From Schoenoplectus triqueter (lineage: Eukaryota > Streptophyta > Magnoliopsida > Poales > Cyperaceae), in assembly GCA_964058805.1 (NCBI GenBank), contig CAXKVV010000671.1, forward strand, positions 1 through 26,368: 26,368 bases of DNA, given 5' to 3'. Position 1 is the stretch's first letter; the number at the start of each line of letters is the position of its first letter. This document shows, piece after piece, positions 1 through 10,727 of this stretch. The position numbers and the translations under genes were made by a program. The notes below the pieces were generated by a model that was given only the letters and a program-made list of their open reading frames with translations, searched no databases and was not told the origin of the DNA.

Positions 1-117
1 GTTATACCCTCTACTCTGCACCAGTGCCTGAAATACATTGAGAATGGTAAATAAAAGAGAATTGACGGAGATGTCAAACCATTCGGGGTGCATGAGATTA
101 AATTCAATGACGCCTAG
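1..117 (+). pseudogene. C-terminal tail of retrotransposon aspartic protease
   Basis: The first codons read VIPSTLHQCLKY, a run I recognise as lying just downstream of the protease core in plant Tat polyproteins; a KPFGVHE run follows at about 79-99. The catalytic D-S/T-G triad is not in the window, so only the tail is seen. Stops at 52-54 and 118-120 break it. Identification rests on family memory of this conserved tail, not on a search. Confidence 0.6.
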
Positions 118-120
118 TAT

Positions 121-975
121 TTTCTGCCCAAATCTACCGTAGCGCCAAGCCGGCCAGTAACAAAAACAGGTCAGAAACCTTTCAACAAAGGCCCTAAATT
201 TGATACCTCATCTGGAGAAGAAGAAGAGGTCAAATTCAATATTAAACCCCGAGGTGCTCGAGCCCAAAGACCCGGAAGAAAGTCGGGTGAGAAAGCAACC
301 TTCCGCTTCAAACATGTGGCTACGTATAAGGCCCAAATAAAACCGAGCGAAATCAATTCAAGTGATTCTGAAGAAGAGGTCATTTTCAATTTTAAGCCTG
401 CCAACACCCCTCAAATTCAGATCACAGGGGCAACTTCAGGAGAAGACTTCGAAGATTCCAACGACTCGGGCGATATTATCTCAGGGGAAGAATCTAGCCA
501 TGGTCGGCAGCCCTGGGAAGAAGAATCTGACGAAGAGATCATCTATCACATCCTCAAGAAGCCATATAAAGGGCCCGAAACAGATAATGAAAGCGAGGAG
601 TCATTTATGATCAACACGGGATCCGGTAGCGGAAGGGATAACCCGGTTAGGCCGAGGCCTATGAATGAAGAACGCTCATGGCGGGAAAATTTCGAAGGTC
701 GCGTCTGGAATGCGATCGACGAAATAAGGCACCAAGTTGAAAATAATAGAAGAGAGGTGTCTGAACAATGGGAGATGATGCAGGATATTAAAGTGCAACA
801 CAATGAGATTATGATAATGATTGAAAACCTGCAAACCGCTATCTATAATTCCGAGCTACTCAAAGAAATGGCGAGCGAACCCCGTTCCGGGACCCCCGAA
901 AGGCAAACACCCGATAGCGGTAAACGGGTAATTGTCATAGTAGATGAATCAAAGGGGGAAGAAACGAAAGCTAAA
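121..975 (+). pseudogene. Acidic, low-complexity linker region of the polyprotein
   Basis: This 285-codon open stretch links the protease tail to the zinc-knuckle-like module. It is rich in E, D, S and K. Two related segments, GEEEEVKFNIKP (about 217-252) and DSEEEVIFNFKP (about 364-402), lie exactly 150 bases (50 codons) apart and look like an old internal duplication. A later part (about 670-880) is rich in E, N, R and regularly spaced hydrophobics and may form a coiled coil. A GTG at 316 is not a start; the frame is open on both sides of it. I recognise no enzyme domain here. It could be a displaced gag-derived piece or a lineage-specific linker. Confidence 0.5.
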
Positions 976-978
976 TAA

Positions 979-1623
979 TCGGCCGTCATGCAAACCCTCA
1001 AGGTCAAGAAGAGTAAACCATACTCTTTCCTAAAAAATAAAACAGCTCGGATATTTGAGCAGGCTCTAAAAAGCGGATTGACACTTCCCGCCTGTAAAAG
1101 ACCCGTGGATATAGAAAGAGCCAGTGAAGGTGAATTCTGCCCTTATCATCGCATATTGGGTCACACAATTGAAGAATGCTAGGTATTCAAGGACCTTATA
1201 GAAGAAGGACACAGAAATGGGACAATCCAGCTTCCGAAAAGTTTTCAACAAGACCCAGCTCCGCATAGCTCGAATAACAAAGGCAAAGGGGTTGCCTATA
1301 CAATCTCTCACACTCCCGTACCTAGCAAACCTAAAGTTGCGAGATGAAAGCCAATCAAAGAAATCTACCGCTCCAACTCAGTCATGAATATTGAAATAAA
1401 AGAGGAGATGGCAGCGCTAGAGATCACCATGGTTCCCGAAAGGCATTTTAAAGACCTCATGCCAAGGGAAGTGAACCACATCCAAACCCTAAAGACCTTT
1501 GTTGTGCCGGCAAAGGTAGAGCGCATCAAAGGGAAAACTATCATTCACAAGGCTATAATTTTCTATCAGAGCGATTCGACTCAGTTTCTGAAGAACCCTG
1601 ATCACAACACTTAGAAAAAGTGG
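979..1623 (+). pseudogene. Zinc-knuckle-like (CX2HX4HX4C) gag-type module
   Basis: The segment around 1138-1179 reads FCPYHRILGHTIEEC, with spacing C-X2-H-X4-H-X4-C, a variant of the gag CCHC zinc knuckle seen in plant Tat elements; upstream KPYSFLKNK and LPACKRP resemble the usual approach to that knuckle. Zinc knuckles bind the element's RNA for packaging. Stops at 1180-1182, 1345-1347 and 1612-1614 cut it. The module sits downstream of what looks like the protease tail, whereas related elements have it upstream of protease, so order or duplication is in question. Confidence 0.5.
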
Positions 1624-4416
1624 GTGATAGAACAAGAATCAGAGAATGCAACGAGCGGTGACGCTGCATCTCATCCCTTTGGAAATGAACTGTATAAACT
1701 AGCAAAAAGGGCAAAATGTCTGAGAGACATATCCAAGGCCGAGGCCAAGCGCTTCGATGAACTCTGGAATGGTGGCCAGAATAAGGTCCTGGGCCTGGAT
1801 GGTAAAATAAAATACACCCGGGGGTTAGGGTATAACTGCGATGACGCAGCATGTTTTGAGGGGTCCCTCAATGAACACCGAACAGAAGAAAGCTGTTGCA
1901 TGACTTCCGTTGAGATGTTAGACAATAAAGCAGAAGAGGACAGCACCCCAGTCCTGAAAAATGCTTTAAAACAGCTAGAAAAGGAGCCTAATACGGTCGA
2001 TGAGTTAGCCGAAATCAACCTGGGGACGGAAGAAGACCCACGACCAACTTTCATAAGCACATCATTACCAGAAGAAGTGGCTGACAGATTGAAGACATTC
2101 CTTAAAAGCTACATGGACTGTTTCGCTTGGAGTTATAAAGAAATGCCTGGATTAGATCCCAACGTAGCGGTTCATTATTTAAAAATTGATCCAACCTTCA
2201 AGCCGATTAAACAAGCGCCGAGGCGGATGAGAATAGAACTGGAAGAAAAGGTCGTAGAGGAAACAAAGAAACTCATCGACGCAGGCTTCATACGGGAAGA
2301 AGAGACGCCAGAATGGGTGGCTAGCATTGTCCCGGTTAAGAGGAAAAATGGGCAGATTCGCATTTGCGTAGATTTTTGGGATTTAAACAAGGCGTGCCCC
2401 AAAGATGATTTCCCGCTCCCAGTAACCGAAATCATAATAGACCATACATCCTCCTATGAAGTCTTCTCCTTCATGGACGGTTATGCAGGCTATAATCAGA
2501 TCAAAATGGCGCCAGAAGATGAAAGGCACACAGCATTCCGCACGCCGATTGGCATCTATTGTTACAAAGTCATGCCGTTTGGGCTGAAAAATGCGGGTGC
2601 CACCTACCAATGGGCAATGACGAGAATTTTTGACGATCTGATCCACAAGATAGTTGAGTGCTATGTGGATGATCTAGTCATCAAGGCCATGTCATATGAA
2701 GAACACCTCCAATATCTTGAGGTCGTTTTCAATCGCCTAAGAGAACATGCACTCAAATTAAACCCGTTGAAATGCGCATTCATGGTATCATCTGGTAAAT
2801 TTCTAGGGTTTGTGGTACGCCATAGGGGAATTGAAATAGACCAGGGCAAGATTAAAGCGATCACTGAACTATCCCCGCCGAAGAATTTAAAACAATTGCG
2901 ATCCTTGCAAGGGCAATTGGCGTACATTAGGCGGTTTATAGCCAACCTATCGGGTAAAATCCAACCCTTCACCCGGCTGACTAAGAAGAATATCCCGTTT
3001 AAGTGGGATGGCGAGTGCCAGCGAGCCTTTGAAGAAATCAAAGCATATCTACTCAACCCTCCAGTATTGGCGGCGCCCATACCCGGGAAGGAACTCATTC
3101 TATATACAACCGCCCTGGATGGATCCTTGGGAGCTCTGTTGGCACAAGAAAACCAGGATGGTAACCAAAATGCGCTATATTATTTAAGTCGCATGATGGT
3201 AGGGGCAGAACACGGATATTCGCCGATCGAGAAGCATTGTTTAGCCTTAATCTTTGCGGTAAAGAAATTAAGGCATTACATGCTAGCCCATAAAATCACC
3301 TTAATATCCAAGGTAGACCCTCTCAAATACCTGATGACTCGGCTAATGTTGACGGGTAGGCTGGCCAAGTGGGCTATCATTCTTACCGAGTTCGACATCA
3401 CCTATACACCGCAAAAGGCGATCAAGGGACACGCGCTGGCAGATTTCTTGGCTGCGCATCCGATTCAAGACGACTCTCCATTAAAATGTGACTTTCCCGA
3501 TGAGGAAACTCTACATGTTGAAGAAGGAAACCCTATATGGGAGTTGTACTTTGATGGTGCCTCGTCGATCAAGCCGATCGCGGGCCCGGGGGTTCCAACT
3601 GTGCGAGCTGGCGCAGGACTAGTCTTCGTAACCCCGGAAGGCGGGATAATACGACATTCTCTGGCTTTAACCGAACCATGCACAAATAATGAAGCAGAGT
3701 ATGAAGCGCTTATCGCCGGATTAGAGCTATCACTGGAGCTAGAGATCAAGGCTGTGCGCATCTTTGGGGACTCACAGCTAATTATAAGTCAAATAATTGG
3801 CGAATATAAGGTCATAAAGCCGGAACTAATACAATATCACCAGAAGGCCATGGAACTAATGAAGAAAATCCCGTACGTGTCCATTGAAAAGGTCACGAGG
3901 GCTATGAACGGTGAAGCAGATGCGTTGGCCAAACTCGCCAAGGAGCTGGGTGAACCAACAGAGCCGGAAATCCACATCATCGTCCGCAATAGAAGGCCAT
4001 TATCATTGTGTCAGACGACAGACAATGGAAATAATGAAAATATTGGACCAAAAAGGATAGAATGCCAAGAAACAATGATAACTGAAGAAGACGATGATTG
4101 GAGACAACCGTTTATCGAATATTTCCGGCATGGTACCCTTCCCAAAGATAAAAGAATAGCTGATCAACTAAGAAAACGGGTACTACGGTATGCGTATGTG
4201 GGCAATACGCTATACCGTAGGTCTTATGATCAGTTGTGGCTAAGATGTGTATCAGGGCCTGAAGCCGAGCAGGTTATGAAAGAAGTTCATTCTGGACTGT
4301 GTGGAGCGCATCAGTCTGGGCCAAAAATGAAGTTAAAGATCAAGCGAATGGGGTATTATTGGCCCACAATGGTGGCTGATTGTGAAGAGCACGCAAGGAA
4401 GTGCCGCATGTGCTAG
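1624..4416 (+). pseudogene. Reverse transcriptase - RNase H - archaeal RNase H - integrase N-terminus
   Basis: This is the longest uninterrupted piece (930 codons). It starts with a conserved linker (ELYKLAKRAK, then WNGGQNK). The reverse transcriptase carries its catalytic YVDD at 2662-2673. The first RNase H follows at about 3100-3450. A second RNase H begins near 3538 and keeps its acidic residues in DGAS, NEAEYEAL, FGDSQ and GEADAL, the archaeal type that defines Tat elements. The end (about 4285-4413) has the H-H-C-C zinc-binding motif of integrase, then a stop at 4414. Two Trp residues (in DFWDLNK near 2373 and YQWAM near 2610) sit where Arg is usual, again a C-to-T type change, so even this piece is probably impaired. 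Confidence 0.85.
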
Positions 4417-4902
4417 ATACACGGCCCTTTTATACATCAAGCACCAAGCCCGTTGCACCCCACAGTAGCATCCTGGCCATTTAATATGTGGGGCACAGAT
4501 ATAGTGGGGCCCATAGACCCTCCTACGTCGAGAGGTCACCGGTTCATCCTGGCGGCGACAGATTACTTTACAAAATGGGCCGAAGCCGTTCCACTTAAAG
4601 AAGTTAAAGCGTCCGATGTGGTTAAGTTCTTTAAGACACACATCCTTTACCGATTTGGCACCCCACAACGGATAATATCTGATAACGGGACGACCTTCAA
4701 AAGCTCTAAAGTCTATGCCCTAGCGGAGCAATTCAATATTGATTGGAGATTCTCGTCCATTTATAACCCAAGAGCCAACGGCCTGGCCGAAGCCTTTAAC
4801 AAAACCCTAATCAATATTATGAAAAAGACCGTGAACGACAACCAACGAGACTGGGATAATCGTCTACAGGAGGCATTATGGGCTTATCGAACCACATACT
4901 GA
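4417..4902 (+). pseudogene. Integrase catalytic core (DD35E)
   Basis: Continuing in the same frame after the stop at 4414, this part carries the integrase triad: Asp at 4498-4500 (in WGTDIVG), Asp at 4681-4683 (in SDNGTTF) and Glu at 4789-4791, the last two separated by 35 residues as in DD35E integrases. Integrase joins the element's DNA ends to host DNA. The triad is intact but the frame is closed by a TGA at 4900-4902 shortly after AYRTTY. Confidence 0.85.
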
Positions 4903-5346
4903 ACGCCTACGCAAGCTACCCCGTATTCTCTGGCTTTTGGGGTTGAAGCCGTTCTCCCTCTTGAGGTGGAATTACCGTCATTGCGGGTGGCTATGCAAAA
5001 TGATATGACCATGGATGAATGCCAACAACTCAGATTGGACGAATTAGATGCCATGGACGAGAAGAGGTTAATAGCCCAACAGAATCTCGAAATATATCAG
5101 GCAAAAATGGCAAGGGCATATGACAAAATGGCGCGAGTCAGGGCATTTCAACAAGGGGAGCTTGTTCTTGTCCTTAAGAGGCCGATTATTGGCCGGCACA
5201 TCGGTCCAAAATTCTCTCCGAATTGGGAAGGGCCATATGTAATTGAGAAGGTATACGGAGGCGGCGCATACCAACTCATAGACCATGAAGGTGAAAGGCC
5301 CATGCCACCAATTAATGGGCGATATCTGAAGAAGTACTACACATAG
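4903..5346 (+). pseudogene. Integrase C-terminal domain and polyprotein end
   Basis: The same frame resumes with TPTQATPYSL and GVEAVLPLE, the conserved stretch after the integrase core, and goes on to a basic C-terminal domain (GPYVIEKVYGGGAYQL, about 5230-5280), a fold that contacts DNA or chromatin. It ends in YLKKYYT and a TAG at 5344-5346, matching the usual end of Tat polyproteins, so this stop is probably the natural one. Confidence 0.8.
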
Positions 5347-6016
5347 CCCAGAGCGGGGCCGATCGAGTAGTATTTATTATAAATAAATAAGGAGGGAATG
5401 AGTGTTCGCTTACACACACGTGCACGAAATACAAACCCATATCTAACCTCCACTTTTGCATAAAAATCCCAAAAAACCTTACTTGTGCATTTGTAAATAG
5501 AATGCATCCAAAAATCCAAAACCACACAAACACATTTAGCCCTACAATAAAATAAAAAAATAGAATAAGAGAATTCAATGCCAAAACCACGCGAGAATGT
5601 AAGGCGAGAGTTTTGGTGTTTGGGCTCACAATACAAATACCACTGGGTTTGTCCATTTGATACAGAATAAACACAAAAATGGGCAGGGTTTGCAGTTTGT
5701 CCCTCAAACCATCTGTCGCCCAATGACGAAAGTTGCTCATATTGGTCGCCCGCGGCGCAAGCCAAAGGATAGGTCGAGCAAATTGGTGGCTAGTAAATAG
5801 TCGCTTCCGAGGGCATGTAAATAAATAACTCTCGTACTATTAGTAACATGTATCACTAATAACAAAAAATCTGCTCTCTTCTAATAAAATAAAAGGATAT
5901 CTAAGTAAAACAATAAAAACCTATTTTCATTACTCATCAATTAAAAAAAATGTAATAAAACCTTTTCAATAAGGGGTTGCCACCTTTGTCCCCGACATCA
6001 TGTGTGTTATACAAAG
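5347..6016. other. Non-coding spacer after pol
   Basis: AT-rich DNA between the polyprotein end and the 240-bp duplication. Two overlapping minus-strand frames of 142 codons cross it, but they show no domain and no family resemblance. I see nothing functional. Confidence 0.5.
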
Positions 6017-6482
6017 CCAGGTTGGGTGCATTCATCCGTAAAAGCACCATACGCCCGAAGAAATGATGTGTCATAATCCCACGGCGCATCATGGAGGGGT
6101 CAGACCAAGGGTTTATGCTTGTACCCGACATTTCATGTTAAACAAAGCGGCTCGCTTAAAGAAGTGACTTAGGTCATGGAGAGCGGACCTACCCGATGAA
6201 AGTCTGTCTCGCAGGGATGCGTGATGGATGTTTGAGGGTAGTCAAAATATAAAAAACCAGGTTGGGTACATTCATCCGCAAAAGTACCACACGCCCAAGG
6301 AGGTGATCTGTTTCTAATCCCAAAATAGATCATGGAGGGGTCAGACTAAGGGTTTACGCTTTCGCCCGACATTCAGTGTCAAATAAAGTAATTCGCTTAA
6401 AGAAGTAACTTAGGTTATGGAAAGCGAACCTACCCGATGAAAGCCTGTCTCGCAGGGATGCGTGATGGATGTTTGAGGGTAG
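6017..6482 (+). repeat. ~240-bp tandem duplication with compensating hairpins
   Basis: Copy 1 spans about 6017-6241 and copy 2 about 6257-6482, offset 240-241 bases. Each copy has three hairpins. A: GGTGC (6025-6029) with GCACC (6044-6048) in copy 1, GGTAC (6265-6269) with GTACC (6284-6288) in copy 2. B: ATGATGTG (6063-6070) with CGCATCAT (6085-6092), against TGATCT (6304-6309) with AGATCA (6327-6332), both around a loop containing TAATCCCA. C: GTGAC (6164-6168) with GTCAT (6173-6177), against GTAAC (6405-6409) with GTTAT (6414-6418), both with loop TTAG. In A and C one G-C pair has become an A-T pair on both sides. Tandem repeats near the 3' end are common in Tat elements; the paired changes are the surprise. 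Confidence 0.8.
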
Positions 6483-7063
6483 GATCCCCACAAAACAAAT
6501 TGAGTGGAGATGAGTGAATGTGAGTTTCCACTTCTGCACGCAACGGTACATAAATGAGGGGAGAGTGGGTGAGCTTCCACAAATAAATATCAATCAAGTA
6601 TACAAGGAGCATCCACAAAATGGTGTTATCAATTGCATCCAAAATCCAATTGATACTGGTAAGTTTATCCATCAGTAATAAAGGGATAAACGGGTTTATT
6701 CTATACCCGGCCTAGAGGTTAATACAGACAGGTTCGGTATCCGTAAAATACCACGGTTACTAAGTTTTGTATTGCAATAAATAAAGAGAAATGATGTATA
6801 GAATGAATGTAATGGGATGTTGTAATATGTTGTTATACTTAGACGCTGCGAGAGAATGAAGCAGTTGTAATCGGGCGCTTTTACAAATAAGATTGGAGGT
6901 GCACAGCATGAAATCAATAAAATATTTCCTCGCGCTGCAGAGGAAGTGACGAAGGAATAACAATAAAGGCAAGCATCATCCACAACAAAGAGATCAAAAT
7001 GACAAGTGTCAAGGCATCCTGTAACAAGTATAGAAAAAGAAAAGAAAAAATGAAGAGTACAGT
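6483..7063. other. Spacer, likely 3' flank of the antisense gene
   Basis: AT-rich DNA without a convincing frame. On the minus strand a possible poly(A) signal AATAAA lies at 6695-6700, about 365 bases past the antisense gene's stop codon. A short stem flanks it (CGGGT 6691-6695 with ACCCG). Either could mark the gene's 3' end; this is weak evidence. Confidence 0.35.
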
Positions 7064-10000
7064 CTACGGGCCCAAAAAGCGGGACTCCAGCTCTAATAGC
7101 ACAGTACTAATAGTCTCCAAATGAACATGGAGGGAGTACCTATCCTCCTCCGAAGCCGCCTCAAAATCCAAAAACTGAGAGAAGGCACTATCCCGGGCAC
7201 TCGAGTGAATCTGCAGCTCCGGGAGACGTCCCGCCAGATGTCGAGAGAAGCCCTCTACTGACAATCTGTGGTCCTCTAGCTCCTGCACGAGCAGTCGAGC
7301 AGGCCCACCACTGACTCCCATGGAGCGGAGAGTGGCACAAGAAGAGAGCCGCTGAAGATAGCGGAGTCGAGCGGCCTCCAAATGCCTGCGTAGCTCATGA
7401 ATCTCCAACTCGTGCTGGTATACGAGAGAGCTCGCATCCTGATAAGCCCCGAGCAGCTCCTCACACCTCCTAGAAATGAAGGTACTCTCAAGGTGAGGCG
7501 CGACGAGTAGAGCTGGCACGATGGTATCCCGCATCAGCCTATACCAGTCGAAGGAGAAGTCATCGGGCAGAGAATCCAGGATCTCGAAATCTAGTGGATA
7601 ATCTCCGAAGAAGGTATCTCGGAGTGCATCCATCAGCGCGGCTAAGGCGAGCTTTACATCCCTTAATGTAACATCTGTAAACAAAGCAAATGGGTTAGAT
7701 AAATTGTTATAATCAAAGAAGAAATAGAAGGAAGAGAAGATCTAACCTATCGCCTCGTCGCCTGAGACCGGCGCGACTGGGTCAGGGATGGGAGCATCGG
7801 CCATCTCAGGAGGACCTGTAGGTGCGCCAGACCCGGCTACAAAATAAAGGCATAAGTACATGAAAGAATAAAATATGAGAAAGATGACAAAAAGTATAAG
7901 GTACCGGGAGAGGCATGAGGCTCGGTGAGACCCTCACTAGCCGGGACCTCCGTCTCTGGGCTGTTGAATAGCTGCTCCACTAGCCAACTCTCATCCAGCT
8001 CTGAGTCATAATCGACTGCAGCCCGCTCAGTCGAGTCCTCCACCCGAGTATCTGATGAGACTCCGCCATCTATAGCCATGAGAGGCTGCCCATCGGGAGA
8101 TGAAGAGGCATGGGATGGCCCTCCCTCGATCAAGAGTGGCTCGTCGCCTGCGGGCTCGACAGCCAATGGACTCCTCTGCTCGAAAGAAGTCCTCGCTGGT
8201 CTCGCTAGAGTGAGTACTGGTCCCAAAACCACATCGAATGAGTCACCATCCCCAGTGGGTACTAGCAAAATCGACGGTGAGGCAGGACCGTCATAAAAGA
8301 AGGACTCTGAGCGATGTGGAGATGCCATATCATCAGCCTCAAAGCCTGTAAAATCTACATGTAAGGATGAAAATATTGGTGCATACAGGCAACTAAGTAT
8401 TAAATGATGCACACGAACCTGCAACGGTAAGGTCGGTGCAAAATCCTGAGAGGGCAGTGCTCGCCGGCGCCGATGAATCTGCTATGATGTCATCCCGAGC
8501 TGCCTCTACAGGAGATGTCCCGCGAGCTGAAAAATAAACCCTAATCAGAGCTGTAAATAAAGTGTGCCTGAATAAAGGTAGACAAATCAGTAAAGGAAAT
8601 TACCCGAAATGGGAGAAGGGAAAGAAGATGGGGAAGGCGGCCGAGAAGCGCCGTCTCGATCTCTCCCCATGACGGCTGAAGCCGGTGACTCGATAGGTGG
8701 CTGAGAATGAACGCCAACAGCTCGTGGGCGAGGGACCGAGAACCCTGACTCCGCATGATCATACTCATAAGCCAGCTCTGAAGTAAAAGAGAATTGATTG
8801 AGATGAGACGAGGCTTATCAAAGGGAAATAACCTAAAAGGGTGATGAGGTGTACCTGTGAGAGTAGTCCTAACAGGAGCATGGGAAAACCGGCTGTCTAA
8901 ACCCTGAAAATCGACAGGCTCTACGGCGATGGCCGGGAAAGGACTGCGATCACGTGAGATAGTACCGTCCAATAGAGGCTGACCATCTCGTGGACATGTA
9001 CTCCGGACGACCACTGGAGGAGTATACGACTGGTAAGAGCGAATGGCCTCGTAATACCACTGCTGATAACGCCTCGAGAAGGTAGAAGCCCTAGAAGTGG
9101 ATACCATCTGGTAGCGAGTGCCCGTGCCTAGTCGAAAGAGGTGAGTGTAACACCATCCGATCCCATCCAAATCGGCTGCCAAAGATATAGGGCGGAGAAG
9201 AGGCGCTGGAATATCCTGATCCAAACCAAACTGATGTGCGCATCGATGCGGCAAGTAGGGCTCAATGAACATATAATCGCCCAATCTGAGGGGAAGGAAG
9301 CCCTGGCGGATACTGATAAGGTACTCCAAGTCGATAGGCCTGGCTCGGATGCTAGAGGGGTCAGAAGAAGGAACCCTACTATCAATCACCATCCTGTCGG
9401 CAACCCTAGCTGCCCCACGGGCCACTGATCTATCTCGAGAGAAGCGCAGATGGTCTCGGCTCCTGAAGAATCTATACCGAGCAGCCTCCGGAGTCAATGA
9501 AGCTGGCTGCACCCCAGCCAAGTCACTCAGTAAAGGTAGGCGGTCTCGTAGCGTAACCGCCATGCTGGGATCATATGAACCAGACCAGTGTAAATGGAGC
9601 CATCCGCTAATCAGATGCCATGGAATCAACTCCTGGCACTGTGAAGGACTACGGGATGAAGTCAAACCGCAGAGACATCTATAAATGTTGGCCAGTACAG
9701 GCACGGCCAAAGAAATCCTGTCGCCACGCGCAATCAGGCTCGCCATGACGAACACCGAAGGCCGAATGGTGTATGCGGGGGAGCTAGGCAATAAGAAATA
9801 GCAGATCCACCAAGAGATGAAAGCAGTCAAATAAGTCTCCCGATCCACGTCATGTGAACACAGGGTATCCTGAGAAGGGATAGGGCCGTCATGATGAATC
9901 TCGAGCCAACCTGTACCAAATGGATCTCTGGTGGAGGCCAAGCCCGTAGGGCGAGTATGGACCCGGTCAGTGAAATAGGCGATCCAATGCCTAAATGGGA

Positions 10001-10670
10001 CTCCGGGATGCCCCCTCCGTAGATAATAATAAATCTCGTAAGTCCTCTGCAAAGAAGGCGGAAATCGAGTGAAGTCTCCCGAGTCAGCGGGTGAGACCAT
10101 GAACTCGTCATAGAAGTGGCCAAAGATCGGCAGCCCAGTCAACTGCTGTACCTCCAAGAGAGTCGGAGTCAGCTCCCGGTCATCGATAAACAAAGTATTG
10201 GTGGAATAGTTCCACCTCTCACAAAAGGCCCGTAGCCAGGATGTGTCGATATGATAATGAAACATCGACAAAAAGACCGAGTCATATATCCCGGCTCGCC
10301 TAAGCAGAGTCCTCTCCCGCATGAGCATGTACCGGGTCCACTCCAACTGATAGCCATGACACTCTAAAGGAGTGATAAAGGGAGCAGTGGTCCATCTGTG
10401 AGCCTCCCCGTCAATAATCTCCTTGCCCAGGAGATGTGTCAAAGGAGCTGTAGAAGCGACGCCTAAGGGCTGAAGGGGCATGATGTCATGAGGCTGATCA
10501 TCTCTAAAGAATAAACCGCCACCTCGCGGGTAGACAGGAGTCGCTCGGATGGCTAAGACGAGAGGAGTCCAATCACTAGGATCCTCGTAAAAAGAATGAT
10601 AATGACTCAAGGGGCGATGCGGAATGGCGTCATGAGATGGAACTACAACACCCGTGGGAGAAAATGTCAT
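7064..10670 (-). CDS. Antisense plant mobile domain (PMD) protein, six exons
   Basis: Minus-strand exons: 10670-8855, 8777-8604, 8526-8419, 8345-7905, 7836-7747 and 7674-7064. The five introns (77, 77, 73, 68, 72 nt) all have GT-AG ends and all fall in phase 1, giving one open frame of about 1,079 residues. Exon 1 carries the PMD: ELTPTLLEVQQLTGLPIFG at about residues 166-184, then YLTAFISWWICYFLL near 280 and IPWHLISGWLHLHW near 349, as in MAIN/MAIL1-like proteins and their transposon relatives. The middle exons are acidic and Ser/Pro-rich; the last has a likely coiled coil. PMD proteins are nuclear and linked to silencing or gene expression, but their biochemistry is unclear. I chose the second Met (10670), which begins MTFSPTG; an in-frame ATG at 10727 would add 19 residues. 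Unlike the pol frame around it, no stop breaks it. Confidence 0.75.
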
Positions 10671-10727
10671 AAGAAATGAAGAGATAAATGATAAGGAATA
10701 ATGCACCAAGACAAGCCTTTCGAGCAT

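Larger units (their letters stand above)
1..5346 (+). pseudogene. Decayed Tat-type polyprotein (protease tail, zinc-knuckle-like module, RT, RNase H, aRNH, integrase)
   Basis: One reading frame (codons starting at 1, 4, 7...) runs from the window edge to a natural-looking end at 5344-5346. It has no frameshift but eight in-frame stop codons: 52-54 TAA, 118-120 TAG, 976-978 TAA, 1180-1182 TAG, 1345-1347 TGA, 1612-1614 TAG, 4414-4416 TAG and 4900-4902 TGA. The family makes a polyprotein that copies the element's RNA into DNA and inserts it into the host genome. This copy cannot make it in one piece. All eight stops can be explained by C-to-T or G-to-A transitions, the expected decay of methylated cytosines. 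The longest open piece is 1624-4413. Confidence 0.85.

Noticed and set aside
1671..4668. Minus-strand frames of 80-145 codons opposite pol
   Set aside because: They are shadows of a clearly homologous plus-strand polyprotein and show no domain.
5312..5765. Two 142-codon minus-strand frames
   Set aside because: They overlap each other in different frames, are low complexity and have no family resemblance.
8541..8777. Unspliced end of the 728-codon antisense frame
   Set aside because: It reads through a 77-nt GT-AG intron by chance; splicing instead links to a chain of four more exons, all in frame.
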